DNA from: Piromyces finnis
Lineage: Eukaryota; Neocallimastigomycota; Neocallimastigomycetes; Neocallimastigales; Neocallimastigaceae
Length of the DNA: 64,000 nt
Direction of reading: 5' to 3'
NCBI GenBank assembly: GCA_002104945.1
Contig: MCFH01000036.1
Coordinates: 448,001 to 512,000, forward strand
Shown: piece after piece, positions 24,801-49,928 of the stretch
How the letters are laid out: every line of letters begins with the position of its first letter
How positions within the stretch are numbered: the stretch's first letter is position 1
The notes under the pieces: model-generated
Seen by the model: the letters and a program-made list of their open reading frames with translations, nothing else
Told to the model about the DNA's origin: nothing
Databases searched by the model: none
Position numbers and translations under genes: made by a program

Positions 24801-27800
24801 TATTACCAGGAACTACAGCTCCAATTTCAAGTTCAACATCACATATTTCAATACCAAAGGAACGTCAGATGTTATTTTATTTAACAAAAACGTATTTAAA
24901 TGCTCTTCCAAGATGTACCCCAACTGGCGTTGGATCTACCTGGATGCTTGAAACTATTGTAAAATATATATATCATATTGATGAGGGTATTAGAATGGCT
25001 TCCACTGAAGCATTAAAAAGAATTGCAAGAATAGATGATGAAAATGCAAAGAGATGGTGGCTTGACTCACCAAAGAAACATGGTAGTTTAATAAAAAAGA
25101 TCATGAGTCTATTTGAAAGTTCCCTTATAGTTTATAATGAAAGATTCCCTGAAATCCTTGTTAATTCTGTAGGTGATACAAATGAGGGATATGGAGGATA
25201 CAATTTACATAGTATTAATAAGTTATTTGTAGAATTATTAGAAATTTTAGTAGACGATGTTAAAAAGGAGAATAGTGATTTTTCTAATGATGAATTAATA
25301 AATATGATCGGAAAAATTGAAGGTCGTGGTTTATTATTACTATCTAGTTGTCTTTCAAATATTAGGAAGCGTGGTATAGAAATATTAAAATTATCTCAAC
25401 AATTAGAAAAAATTCGTAAAGAAAGATTTATTGATGAAAAACAAAAACATGAATTAAACTCTGTTAATGTTAATAACCCAAATAGGTATAATACCTCAAA
25501 TAAGATTTCTGAAGAAAATAAAGAAGTAAGTAATTTAATATATAAACCTATTTATATATTATGTTAAACAGAATAAATTTTAATAAATAAATATTTTTTT
25601 TTTTTTTTTTTTTTTTTGAATAAAGTATTGTAGCATTATAACTCTTATGGAAAATATTGGTCCAGAATTAGTTAAAAAACATTATCATGATCCGGTATTA
25701 GCTACAAGCTCCCGTACTGAATTTCATAAGTTTCAACAAAGACAAAGACAACAAAGTGTTTTACGAGAACTTGAAAATAAAGATTCCTTAATTCGTATTG
25801 CCGAAAGTGAAGAACAATCATATATTGCTATATGGTCTCGTTGTTATCCTGATCTTATTAGAGGATGCTTTAATTCATGTTCTCCTATTACTATTGCTAA
25901 TTGTTTAGCTAGTTCTGGTTCCCGTCTTTTCCAATTGATGCCATATATAACAATATCATTGGATCAATATCAAGGTAAAACCTCAAATAATACAGTCAAG
26001 TGGTCTCAAAGTAATAATTGGAATGTTGTTAGACCAATGTCATTAATTAATGTTACAAATGAAATGATTGAACAGTGGAAATTCTATTTAATTTATATTG
26101 CTTCAACAATTGAAGTTTGGAATTCATTACGTTCTCCTATGCCACAGGTAATGGCTATTAGAAAACAAATAGAAGATAATGGTAGTAAAAAAATTAATGT
26201 AACAAGAGCTGAACAATTATTTAAACATATTGCCCCTCTTTTGTCATGTGAAAAAATTACAATTAGACAATCAGCTGTTCTTGCATTTGGTTGTATTAAT
26301 TCTTTATCATATAAAACATTATTAGAAATTTTACAAACATATATTAAAAATGTATTAGATGATGTAAGAACAAAATACCCATTAGATCCAAAAACTTACT
26401 CATCTGTTAGACGTAGTAGTACTAGTACATATCAAGGAAAAAGATTAGAACGTTTAAGAATGGAGTTAGCACATATTTTTTCTTTAATTGCTGATTTTAT
26501 TACATATGAACAATGTAGAAGTAATGATAAAATTATGGATAGTGTTAGAACTTATATTATTGAGATGATAAAATTTTTATCTGATAATTACATTCAATTT
26601 GAATGGGATCATCAAATGTTAAGATACTATTTCTGTGGTTTTATTGAAAGATTATATGATAATTTAGTTATTACTATTACAAATTTAAAATCTGCCCAAT
26701 TAGAAAGTAAGACTGAAACAGAAAAATTGCAAATTGAAGTTGAAATTAAAAAATTGAAAAGCTTCTTAACATTTGATACTAGATACCAACTTTTCAAATT
26801 ATTTGAAAATTGGTGTGGATATGGGCAATTAAGTTCTTCTACTAGAGATCGAGAAGCAAGAATGATGATGAGTGTTTTATCCCAAGTTAAAGATGGTAGA
26901 GAGAAAGGTGCATTAACAACAACTATGGAGGAACAACGTAAAGCACTAGAAATGGCAGCTTTGAAAGCGATGTCTTGTTTATGTAAAGGTGAAATAATTG
27001 ATAATCAAACAGCTGCTAGTTTTGATTTAAATTCATTATTCTTTTGGATTGATTCTATCTTTTCAAGTCCAGATGAAAAATTCCATGTAATTTCAAAATC
27101 ATCCCTGAAGTCTCTTTTAATATATAATCCTAACCAACCCAAATTATTAGAGAGTATAATTAGAAAATGCTATACCGGCTTAGGAAATATTTCTCAAGGA
27201 TATTTCACAGCCATTGTTCAAATATTCTATACCATTGATGATTATCCATGTAAATTAAATCAAATGTTAACATTAACACTATATAAAATAAGTGATCCAG
27301 ATATTTCTATTAGAAGAAATGCAATTCAACTTTTAAAGGTATTAGAGAGTCGATTTTTAAATGTTAATTGGGTAGAAGAATATGAATCTGCAATAGGATT
27401 AAGTTCGTTACCTATTATATATAAGAATGCTCAATTAGCTATTTCATCTCGTTTAGCTAAACTTTTACCTCATCTTACTTGTGAAATGATTTCCGAAATT
27501 ACTTTTTGTATTGAACTTGTTTCCTCCTTTGATATAACCAATTATCCATATAGTGATGTTAGAAATATGTTTGAATTCTTATTACCATGGGTTAGAAATA
27601 TTAATTTAGCAAATGAAAAAGATGAAGAAGCCTTTAGTAAAAAATATCAAGTTGTACAAGCGCAACAGCGTATTAATACCAAAAGACATCCTATTCTTAG
27701 TGGATCTGATGTAATGTTAACAAATCTTTTTTATTTGACAATAAAATTTGGTAATGATTATTATTCAGAAATGGAACAAATATGGAGTAATTTAATTGAC

Positions 27801-30800
27801 ATGGATGGCAGTCCTAAGGATATTCAAAATCCACAAATATTTAATGATAATTTAAATAAAAATATATCAATTATTATTGATTTTTTACTTTCAATAGGTG
27901 TACGTAAACGTAATCCAGCTTTTGTATTATATTCTAAAAAAATTATTGTATATATCAGTAGAACTTATGCCTGTAAAAATTTGATTGATACATTAATAGA
28001 AAACATTACTCCTATAACACTAATTCCTGAAATAGGTACAAATACATCTAATGCCAATACACCATTAAATAATGTAAATGATATTAAACCAAGTATTGAT
28101 ATATTTAATAGTAATGTAGTCATTGAAAATATTAATGAAAGAAATGGAAAAATACCAATATATGTAGCCGATCTTGATAATGTTCTATTAGAAATGCCAA
28201 AAAGACCGGCATTTTCTAAAGGTCAATTGGCAGCTGTTCTTTTTGTTGATGCCGCAATAGAAATAGGAAATATACTCCTTCCAAACCTACCAATTTTATT
28301 ACATGTTATAATTGTTCAATTAGATCATTTTATAACATTAATATGTGAACAAAGTCGTTTATTATTATTAAATTTAATTCAGGGTATATTGCCTAAATCT
28401 GTTAGAACTGAAAAGGTAAATTCAGTAATATCATTACTAATTGAAAAAGAAGGTAAGAGAATGTGGTCATATGAAGATGTTTCTGGAAAGAATAGAAACA
28501 TTCAAAGCTCAAAAGAACTTTCTACATTTGTAGAAGATTTAATTGAAATATTTTACAATATTGATCCAAATCTTAGACAAACTTGGGGTACTTTAGCTAT
28601 TGAATGGGGAACATCATGCCCAGTTAGACATGTTGCATGTAGATCTTTCCAAATATTCCGCACTTTGATGCCAATGCTTAATCAAAAAATTATGGGTAAT
28701 TTATTTGTTCGTTTATCATATACTTTAGGTGATATTAAAGAAGAAATTCAAGGATTTGCATATGAAATTTTAATTACTTTGAATGCAATGATCACATCAA
28801 TGAGTGAAGAAGAAATACTAGCATTTCCACAATTCTTCTGGGCATGTGTAGCTATTTTGTATGGCCCTCATGAATGGGAATATTTAGAGGGTGTGGTTAT
28901 GTTGGAAAAAATATTAAATAAAATTTCATTAAATGATTCTAAAGTTAGTAATATTATGCTAATTAATCTTCCAACAAGATGGAAAGGACAATTTAATGGA
29001 TTGCAAATGCTCTTACTTAAAGGTTTAAATAGCTCTTTAACTGAAAAACATAGTCTAAATTTAATTAATAAAATTGCATTATTAGAACAAGATGACTTTG
29101 TAGATAAATCCAATGGTAGAGTTTTGTTTAGTATATTAGCTAATTTACCAAATTTACTTTTAGCTCTTGAATATTCAACTCGCAATAAAAGTAATGTTAC
29201 TAGTAATATTAATGTAAATAACTCTGGACATAATAATAATAAAAATGAAAATTTATCACATGAAGCAGATCTAAAAGAAAATTTTAATGTTGATAAATGT
29301 TTAGAAATTGCTGGCTTATTAGCTGAACTATCAGAAATGAAAAAATATTCTACTATCGCAAAATTAATGGAATCATATTCAAAGCAAAGATTTAGAGATT
29401 TTCAAGATTTCTTAACGAAGTTTATTAATTCCATTAGAGAAATTTGGTTCCCAGCGTATGAACTTCAAACTTTGCAATTATTAATGGGACTCTTATCTAA
29501 CAGTAATATTGATTATCGTCGCATGACTCTTAAAGTCTTGAAAATATTATTACCATATATTAATAGTCGTAAACAGTATTCTGCTCTTGAAGGAATTGAA
29601 GAAGCTTTGGTATCACCACTTTTAAGTCTTTTACGTACTGAATTAAGTAATGAAGCCTTAGAAGTATTAGATGAAGCTATGAAATTTACTGACTGTAAGC
29701 GTGATATAATAAGTATTGCTGAAAAGCACTCATTAAAAAGTATATCCAGCATTACACAAAATATTAACAAAGAAGTTGATGAAAGCACTGGTTGGAGTGT
29801 AAGCGACCCGGAAACAGCTTCAGAATATATTAAATATAATATGGCCGGTGTTAGTTTTATTGGTCATAGTAATCAAGAAATTTATTCTGTATTTGGTAAA
29901 AAATCAAATCAACAATCATTTGATTCAAATAATGAGTTACAGTTATTACAACCTCAAGAAAATCAAATAGATATTGAAGAAGTGAATGTAATAAATATAT
30001 TAGATGATTTAGATGAATTTTTCGATGAACTCTATGAAAATCAAAACACCGAACTTCAAACAGAAGGTAAAATTGATAAATATAATATATTGAAAATTTA
30101 ATATTGAAAAATAATATAGTTAATAATAATTACAATTAATAATTAAAATAACAAACTTTAATAAATAACATTTCTTATTTTTTGTAATTGTAATAGATAT
30201 ATATACCATACAACCATATACAGAAAAAGATATTTCATATGAATTATCTAATAATAATATTGCATCTTTATCTTATTCTCCAATTTTGCGATTATTATTG
30301 TCATCTCCACAGATTGTAAAAATAGTTCTTAAATTGTATAAACCATATACTGATAATAATCAAGCAGCAATTGCTTCTTTGCTTATTTCAGAATTTACTA
30401 CTTTATTAGGAATATCAATAGACCAATTTTATATTTCTGATTATTCTGATACTACATTAGGTAATGATGAAACCTTAAATTACAATTCCTTAATTGCAAT
30501 CAATTTCCCATCAAATGAAAGATACAACATTACTGAAAACATTAAGCATTCGGAAACTATTTTAAATATTATTTCAAATATTAATAATCCTCAACTTTAT
30601 CAAGGAGTATTAACTTCAGTTATTGATAAATCTTATCAACCAAAAATATTTATAGGTAATTTATATTTATCTATATATTTATTTATTTACTTATTTATCA
30701 ATTCAATAACTTACAGAATTTTAAATATATTAATTTTTAAATTTTTTATTTTACTTTATTTTATTTATTTTTTCTTTTATGCAACATTAAATAGAAGTAC

Positions 30801-31654
30801 AAGGTTTTAACTTACCATATAATCCTGGTGATTTAACTGTAAATGAATTATCATTATTATCTAATAATTATGAAATTTTTCAAGAAATCAATTCAACAAG
30901 ATATTTAAGTGATGAAATTAAAGAACTTAGAGCCATTTTTAAAAGTTTCCCTATTAGTTTCCAAGTTACTAATGAATTCTATGACGAATTAGTTCAATTA
31001 TTAAAAAATTGTAATGATTCTAATGAAAATACTGGTGATACATATTTCGATAAAATTGCTGAAAATCTGCAATTAGTTAGAAATTCTGCAAATCATCCAT
31101 TATATTGGCCACCATTAACTGATGCTATTATTGATAATGCAAAGATTGAAAATATAGCGACATCATTTTATCAATTACAACAGGTAATATTTTTAATTTT
31201 ATTTTAGAAATAAATGTAATAAATAATTAATTTATATTTTATTTTTATCTGTAATTTAAAATTAAAAAGGAGGATAATGAAATTGCAGACATATTTATGC
31301 ATCACTATTCAAAATATATAATAAATATAAATGATCAATTTCAACCTTACATAACTAAACGTAAAGAAGTTTTAAGAATATATCAAGAAAAAGATAATAT
31401 TAACATAAAGGAAAATATAAGATTATTAGTATTACAATTAATGGAATTATTTAAAATTGTTCTTGAATTTCAAGGTTTATTAGAACAATTCCTACAGATA
31501 ACTGAGGTAATATCAATTATAAAGTAGAAATGATTATAAATATAAATACATTTTATTAACCACTATTATTTTATTTATTTTGTAAAAATAGGATAGTCGT
31601 ATTCATCAATTAGCATTAATTATTATTTGCATAGATAATATCAATAATATTTAA
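21813..31654 (+). CDS. TAO3: Furry/TAO3/MOR2 cell-morphogenesis scaffold, 14 exons
   Basis: Giant HEAT/ARM-like scaffold of the NDR-kinase (RAM/MOR) polarity network at sites of growth. Exons: 21813-22013, 22163-22341, 22446-22503, 22616-22746, 22825-22905, 23003-23114, 23205-23342, 23427-23525, 23612-25525, 25626-30066, 30197-30655, 30795-31183, 31270-31506, 31592-31654; total 8,502 nt, 2,833 aa, all joins in frame. The N-terminus has CILQYLFAQFVKSAEVKINEAL, then DREVD and DPKFDKLLYSLGSVSKHCP, the conserved Furry N-terminal module. The central part has long helical repeats, including EWGTSCPVRHVACRSFQIFR and EWEYLEGVVMLEKIL. Length is in the family range (yeast Tao3 about 2,376, fly Fry about 3,480). 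Ser/Asn-rich linkers occur in exon 9 (about 460-690). Exon 10 starts at 25626, because the later AG at 25633 breaks frame. The last coding exon is only 63 nt, so the C-terminus is slightly less certain. Confidence 0.9.
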
Positions 31655-31901
31655 TAATAAAATATAATTATAATAATTATATTAAAGCGATAATACTAAA
31701 AGAAATCATTCAGTAAAATAATATAATAATAGTAATAATAATAATAAATAAATAAATAAATAATTGAAGTAATGAAATAAAAAAATACAATTTTAAAAAT
31801 ATATAATACAAAATAGTAATATAAACAATAAATAAATGTATAATTCTATTATATAAATAAAGAAATAACTTATTTAATAAAATAAATTATTAATAGTTAA
31901 T

Positions 31902-31948
<47 letters not shown>

Positions 31949-32098
31949 TATTTTACATTAAAAATTATAATTGGATTATTAAATATTAATCATAGTAAAA
32001 AAAAAAAAAATCTAAAATTAACTATAATATGTTGAATAAAAATTAAAAAGTTTTTTTGTTTGTTTGTTTTTTTTTATATAAGTATTAAAAGAAGCTAT
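31655..32098. other. Convergent 3' region between Furry/TAO3 and 7TM-RGS gene
   Basis: 444 bases between two stop codons. It contains an ATTT tetranucleotide array (about 31900-31950) and short A/T runs. No gene is visible. Confidence 0.5.
31900..31950. repeat. (ATTT)n microsatellite
   Basis: About 13 tandem TTTA/ATTT units in the convergent intergenic region. Confidence 0.9.
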
Positions 32099-34921
<2,823 letters not shown>

Positions 34922-35312
34922 ATTTATTACTTAAATTAATAAAAACTCTCGATCGAAAAAAATAATGAATATCAATAAAATAATTTGAAAAAAAATCTTT
35001 TTTTCAAATTTTATTTTTAAATATAATAATTAAAGTTAATATAGATATAAGAATATCTATTTATATTTTTAGCTATAATATATTTAAAATAAAATATAGA
35101 TATTATAGATAACAATACTACTACTTATTAGCATTATTAAGTCTATGAAAATATTTATAGACTTAAAACAGCTTGCTTTTCTGTTTCTTGATCAGTTTTA
35201 AATATAAGAAGTATCATTAATTACATCTACTATAATAATAAATATTTGAAGTTTTAATAAAAAAAAAAAAAAAATACTACAATAAAGTTGAACTTTTTTT
35301 ATTCAAAGCTAT

Positions 35313-35343
<31 letters not shown>

Positions 35344-35977
35344 TGATTTATATTGATGATAATAATGATATTAAATAGAGCCTTATTACATTAAAATGAT
35401 TATAATTACTAAATATTCTTGGATATATTATTTCAAGAAAGCATATTGCTATATAAATAGTTACAAATGTCATTAACTCTAATAATTATTAAAACAAAAT
35501 ATTATTCTATTCATTATCAATATTTAAAGTTTAAATTTATAACAGTGTGTTGGTAAAATGTTAAATCACTATAAAAAATATCAAAAAATATTATTTTATT
35601 TCATAGGAAAAAATAATATTATAAAATTTAATATGTTTATTTTCCAACAAGACTGATTTTAAAATGTTTTAAAAAGGTTATTTACATTTAAAAAAAATTT
35701 TTTTTTAATTTTTTTTTATTATTTATTATTTTTATTATTGTTGTTGTTTTGTTACTGTTATTATTATTTATATTGATATTAATAATGAAAAAGAAAAAAG
35801 AGAAAAAAAGTGATATTTTCTTTTCAATTTAAGTTAACTAGATTATGTATTTTATATATTAAAAATCTATAATTATAACAATTTGATATGCTTAATAATA
35901 AATTAATTAAATATGTATGTTAAGGAAATAGTAAATGAAAAATATTTAAAAAAAAAAAAGATAAAAAAATTAATTGT
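34922..35977. other. Intergenic between RRP15 and 7TM-RGS genes
   Basis: 1,056 bases: 7TM-RGS promoter on the left and RRP15 3' flank on the right. It contains long A tracts (35258-35274, 35320-35343) and a 10-bp perfect inverted repeat TTAAGTCTAT/ATAGACTTAA (35137-35146 and 35157-35166). No gene is visible. Confidence 0.5.
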
Positions 35978-37723
35978 TTAATCGCCATCACTATTGTCAT
36001 CGAAATCATCATCTATATCCGATTTTTCATCGTTATTTTCTTCATCCTCCTTGTCTTTATCCCAATCTTTTATAGATGCATTCATTCCATAATTATCACT
36101 AAATACATTCCATGCTGGCTCATTTGATTCTGAATTATCATTGTTATTGTTTGTAGCTTTCTCTTTAGATAATTTTTGTTTATTTGTTTCTTGTAACATA
36201 TCCATAAAACTCTTTTTAGCAACCTCAACTTTGATTTTTAAATAAAATTATTTTTCATTAAAATAATAAATATTAATACAAAAGATAAAGAAAATAATAA
36301 TAAATGAAAAAAACAAAATAAAAATAAAATACCTTTCGGTTTTTTATTTGTTACTAATGTATGTACTTCATTTGACTTCTCCTGTGCTGTTTTAATAGCA
36401 TTGAATAACTTTACAACTATTAAAAAAAATATCATATTAGTACATAATTAATTGATTGGTCATGTTTTATAATATAACAATAAAAGCTTTTGTAGTCTTT
36501 ATATATTTACCACCACGAGTAGCTAATTTTCTTAATTTTTTCTCATATTCAAATGTAGTGAAATCAGGTATTACTCTGTCTTTTTCCTCTAATCTTTTTC
36601 TTTCAGCTGTTAATGCTTTTCTTGCTTTATAATCTAATTTTTCATCCTCAATTTTTTGTTCAATTTCTTTAGCTTTAGCTAAAATTGGCTTTTAATATTA
36701 AAAATTAATAATTATATTAGTATAATATTTTATTTTTAAAAATTCTTTAAAATAATTTTAAAGTATATATAAATTATTTTCTCTTTTTAGAATATTTTAA
36801 TTATTAAACTATTAAATTTCATTAAACCATGATCGTATTAATACCTTTTCATTTATATCTGTGTTTAAAATTCTTGACATAACACTTGCCAAAGCAATAT
36901 TTCTACCTTGAGCATCTTTAAAAATAAAAATAACCATTAAAAAAATAAATATTAATATTTTATGCTTATTATATAACATAGTTAATATTAACTATTACGA
37001 TTAATGAAATTTTCTATTGTAGATTATTATTACTATTATTATTATTATTATTATTATTTTATAAATTATAATGGTTTCCATAGCAAAATGTTTAATAAAT
37101 ATTTTTGAACTTTAATTGGCAATTTATAAACATGAATATTAGAAAAAGTGATTTTCAAATAATTAAACATCAACATATAACTTTAAATAATTCAAGAATT
37201 TGAAAAATTGTACTTAAACGTTATATTGTCTTTTTTTAATTCTGAATCATATATATAATTTTATTTATACTTATATGTAGTCTTCCTCAAAATATCAATG
37301 TTTAAATTTTTAACTCATTTTAGAAATTAAATAATATTTAACTCATTTTTATATAATATTTTCTTTAAATTAAAATATTCTTTGGTTTTTAAATGCATTT
37401 TGAAATTTTAAATTGAATACTTTGTTGTTTCATTTTAAAAAATCACATCTACAGAAACTTTAAAAATTTATAATTTTATTCCTCGCATAAATATTTTCCA
37501 ATTCTTCTTTAAATACATATATATAAAAAGTGAAGAAAAAAATTGTTTTAATACCAGTATTTTTTTCATTTTCTTCATCTTCATCTTCATCACTCATTTC
37601 ATCATTTAATTCATCATCATCATCAGTATCAATATCATCATTTAATGAAACTTGATTGTCATTTAACATATTTTTGACATCTTCATCTTCTACATCTAAT
37701 TCATCTTGATATTTTCTCTTCAT
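35978..37723 (-). CDS. RRP15: Ribosomal RNA-processing protein RRP15, 5 exons
   Basis: Nucleolar factor needed for pre-60S maturation. Exons (minus): 37555-37723, 36845-36915, 36511-36688, 36333-36416, 35978-36228; 753 nt, 250 aa, which is also the size of yeast Rrp15. The N-terminus is acidic (runs of Asp/Glu). The family core follows: NIALASVMSRILNTD, PILAKAKEIEQKIEDEKLD, ARKALTAERKRLEEKDRVIPD, then FEYEKKLRKLATRGVVKLFNA, the most diagnostic block, which spans the exon 3/4 junction. The C-terminus is again acidic (DDDFDDNSDGD). Phase at each join is consistent. It lies tail-to-head behind the 7TM-RGS gene and is divergent from the CHY gene. Confidence 0.9.
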
Positions 37724-38612
37724 TTTTATTGATTTTTATTATATTTAAAAAAATATATATAAAAATTATAGTACAATTTCTATTGTATCAAATTTTAATA
37801 TTTCTTTATTCTTATTAATATTTAATACAATTTTTAAAAAAATTGAAAATTGTAAATTTAAAAAAAAAATATATTTTATTTTATTTAAATAATATGATTG
37901 GATGTTTAATTTGGCTATTATATAATTTATTATAAATATTAAAATTTTAAATAATATTTATATAATGCTAAATAAAAATAAATAATAGTAATGATAGGAT
38001 GAATAGAGATATTTTTATTTATTAAATAATATAAAAGCTAACATTAATTAATATAATTATTATAATTATAATTTTATAAATTTTATAATTTTTAATGTAT
38101 ACTAGTTGTATTATTCAATGTGGATTATTATTGCCACTTAAAACAGTTAATAACTAACTAAATATTAAATAATAATGATAGTGATAATAATAGTAATAAT
38201 AGTATTACGTTTATTATGATGATGTTGTTGATTTAGTATTATGTTAATTATAAAAGATTCTTAATATGAATAAAATGACATTATTTATATATATACAATC
38301 ATTCATACTACACTGTATTTTTTCATCTTTTCGTTATAAATAATTAAAGATAGTTTATTATAATAAAAAAATAATGTTTTTTTTTTTTTTCATCTATCTA
38401 TTTAATTATCCATTTTATACTTTATTAAAAGTAAACTTTATTAATTTTTCTTCGCTTTAATTTTTCCATTTAATTATTTAAATTAAAAATTTTTAATCCT
38501 TAATATATTATTTGATTTTTCTTAGAATAAATAAATTTTTATAAATTTTTATAATTATTCTTTCTTAATTTTTTTTAAAAAAAGTAAAAATTGTAAATTT
38601 TTATATAAAATA
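37724..38612. other. Divergent promoter region, RRP15 / CHY zinc-finger gene
   Basis: 889 bases of AT-rich DNA between two divergent genes. No ORF, RNA gene or clear motif is seen. Confidence 0.5.
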
Positions 38613-39400
38613 ATGTGTAAGCATATTCTTAACGCACAAGTCAGTATTAGGTAAATAAAGAAGAAATATATACATGTACTTTTTGATATATATTAAAATA
38701 TTTTTATAATTTTTTCTAATAAAAAGAAAATATTAAAGAGATATAATATAAATTAATATTTTGTAAACTGTTTTTTTAATTTATAATCATTTTGTTATAA
38801 AAATTATTATATATTGATATGATAAATAAAATTTATTTTTATAAAAAAAAAAAAATAAAAATAAAAGAGCTCCATGCTGTAAAAAATGGTTTGATTGTGC
38901 TGAATGCCACAATGAACAACAAAATCATCCACTCAGAAAAACTAATGAAATGGTTTTTGCTTGTAAAAAATGTAAAAAATGTTTCAGAAAGGATATGTTG
39001 TATGTATAATGTTTTTTTTTATTTATTTATTTATTTATTTATTTATTATTAATTGTAATAAGCTATTATATTTTCATATAATTTTAAATATTTTGTTATT
39101 ATTATAAATATAGAGTTTATGAAGAAGCTGATGAATATTGTCCAAATTGTGATAATCACTATGTTATTGAAGCTAAAACTCCACAAATGGCTATTGGTGT
39201 TGAGGGTGACGATGCTAGAATGGATAATAGGTAATAACTAATTTAATAGTTACATAATATCCTAAAAACGAGCTTTTGCAAACTAAAGATTTATCATTCA
39301 TTTAATTTTTTTTTATTATAGATTATTAAAGGATGAAAGAATGAAAATGATAAACAGTCTTGAACAAGAATTGGATTTATTAACCGAAAGATTAGGATAA
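38613..39400 (+). CDS. Small CHY-type zinc-finger protein (Hot13-like), 4 exons
   Basis: Exons: 38613-38650, 38868-38999, 39114-39230, 39322-39400; 366 nt, 121 aa. Metal ligands follow the CHY-finger order: CKH (2-4), then APCCKKWFDCAECH, a following NHPL His, CKKCKKC and CPNC. Yeast Hot13 (116 aa) has the same finger. It acts in the mitochondrial intermembrane space by removing zinc from Mia40 and so aiding import of small Tim proteins. Other CHY proteins include E3 ligases, but no RING follows here, so the short stand-alone form fits Hot13 best. The C-terminus (LLKDERMKMINSLEQELDLLTERL) is a short coiled coil. The start codon gives MCKHILNAQ, right at the finger; an extra upstream exon cannot be excluded. 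Intron 2 holds an ATTT array at about 39015-39049. Confidence 0.82.
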
Positions 39401-40010
39401 ATAATTAAATTCTTTATAAAAAAAATAACAAATTTATATGCATATAAATATATAAATATTAAAAAATATATATATTCAAAAACATACAATCACTTTACAA
39501 AATAGCATAAAATCTATTCAAATCTAATATAATAATATATATCATATCATATATATAATGCTTTTATACAAATGCATATTAATTAATTTAATTTTCATAA
39601 TTCATAATTATCAGTAACAAATACTAAATTATTAAACAAAAAAATAAAAAAAAAAAAAAAGCGTCCATTAATTTAATGTGAATTTTTTTTATTATTATTT
39701 TATTATATATTATTAATGATAGTATATATTTGTCAAAATATATAATAAATTTAATAAGAATTAATTATATTTTATATTTTATAACCTTTTTTTAAAAGCA
39801 CAATACAATAATAAAAAGAAAATAGAAAATAATAATATAATAATATTATTATAATTATTATAAATATAGAAAAGAAACTAAATATAAAATCTTTATAGTA
39901 AATAAGTTTATTTAAAATAATATATATTATATATATTATATCAGTAATTATTTTCTTATTCTCATTTCTTTTTGTTTTTATTTTTTTTTAGCTTTTGTGA
40001 TAATAAAGAG
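39401..40010. other. Convergent 3' region between CHY gene and Asn-rich gene
   Basis: 610 bases of AT-rich DNA with a poly(A) tract near 39641-39660. No gene is visible. Confidence 0.5.
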
Positions 40011-48161
<8,151 letters not shown>

Positions 48162-48858
48162 TTTTATGATTATTTAATTTTTAATTGTAATAGGAAATTT
48201 TTCAAAAAAATTTTTTTTTTTTCTTTCTTTCTTCTTTATATATATATTTGATATTTATATATAATTTAAAATACTTTTTATGCTTAAAAATATATATATA
48301 TTAAAAAAATTAACTACTTTGTTTTAATGTTTTTTAATATATGGTTTGTACGTTTTTGTTTCTTACTATTTCAATTTAGCGTATAATTCAGTTTTAATGA
48401 TATTTACAATTTTAATTTACTCTATCCTCTATATATTCAATTTATATTTTGAAAATTATAAAGTTTTTTTTTTTTTTTACCATACAATTATTATAATTAT
48501 TACTATTACTGTTGTATTTTTTACTAGTAAAAAGTAAAATATATAATTTTTTTAATAAAAATAATGAATATAATTTTCCTTATAAAAAAAAAAAAATAAA
48601 GAATAAAATTAAAAGGTTTTGAAACTTCTTTTACAATAAACTTTAAAAATTTTTTTTGTATTTTATTCAATAATAGTAGTTCGTAATTGATGGATAAATG
48701 ATTAATAATAAAACAAATTAGAAAAATGAAGATATAATTATAAAATAATTATATATAATATGCTTTTAAAATAATGTACAAAAAGTTAAATATATAAAGA
48801 ATTTTCAAAAAAAAAAAAAAATATATATATATATATTTCATTTCTTTTTTTTTTTTTT

Positions 48859-48893
<35 letters not shown>

Positions 48894-49928
48894 ATTATAA
48901 TAATTTTAAATTTAGAATAATTATAGTCAACGTGGATAGTCCATAGCAAGAATAAATAATTATAGTGACATTGAATAAATGATATAAATTTAAACTAAAT
49001 ATTTTTTTTATTTATACTAAAAATAATAAAATAAACTTTATTATATAATAGCATTTAGTTTATTTAAAAAAATAAAAATAATAAATATATCATTCTATAT
49101 TTTATACATTAATCTTATTATTTTTATTTCAATAAACTTTAACCCAAAAGTATAATTATTTATAATATATTAATAATAAAAGGAATAGATTACTATATTT
49201 AAATATAGTCATAGTGAATTATAACATGCATCATACATAAATCATATTTTTCTATTTTTCTGTCTTTTTTTTTTTTTTATGCTATTATTTTTTCTTATAA
49301 AATATGTATAAACAATATTTATATATATATAATAATTAAGTTTATAATATGAATTAAAACTTTCTTGACAAAAGGTTATTTTCAAATCAGTTGTAGATAT
49401 TTTTTATTTTAATAAAATTTCTATTTATTTATTATTCTTATTTTTTTTTTAAAAAAAAAAAATGTACTTTGTATGCTAAATTTTATTTTTAAATGTGTAT
49501 TTATGATAAAAACAACAATGATATAATATTGCTTTTTATTAATAAATCATCAAAAAGAAAAAAAAAATAAATAAAATTTAGCTATAATTTTTCATACTTT
49601 TTATAAAATAAAAAAGATTTTATATTCTTTTTTTTTTTTTTTTGATTAACCAAATTAAAAATTATATATTTAAAATAAATAAGGCTTTTATTTTCAAAAA
49701 AAAAAAAATAATAATAATAATAATATATGAATTAATAATAAATTAATAAATGAAACTATAATTACATAACTTTATAGATTAAAAATAATTACTTGTTCAT
49801 TCAATTATTTAAAATTTAATTGTTATTACCCTCTTTTTTTTTTTAGTATTTTATAAAAAAAAAATGAATTTTTTTAATTAATTTTTAAAAAAAGTTTATT
49901 TGGTAATATTATAAAAATATTATTCGTT
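48162..49928. other. Upstream region of the Asn-rich gene, up to the tRNA gene
   Basis: About 1.77 kb, very AT-rich. It contains a poly(T) run followed by ATT units (48846-48893) and several other poly(A)/poly(T) tracts. It should hold the promoter of the Asn-rich gene. No gene is visible. Confidence 0.5.
49913..49917 (-). terminator. Pol III T-run terminator of tRNA-Pro
   Basis: Five T on the minus strand starting about 11 bases after the tRNA 3' end. Pol III stops at short T-runs, so this is the expected terminator; it is weak evidence in DNA this AT-rich. Confidence 0.45.
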
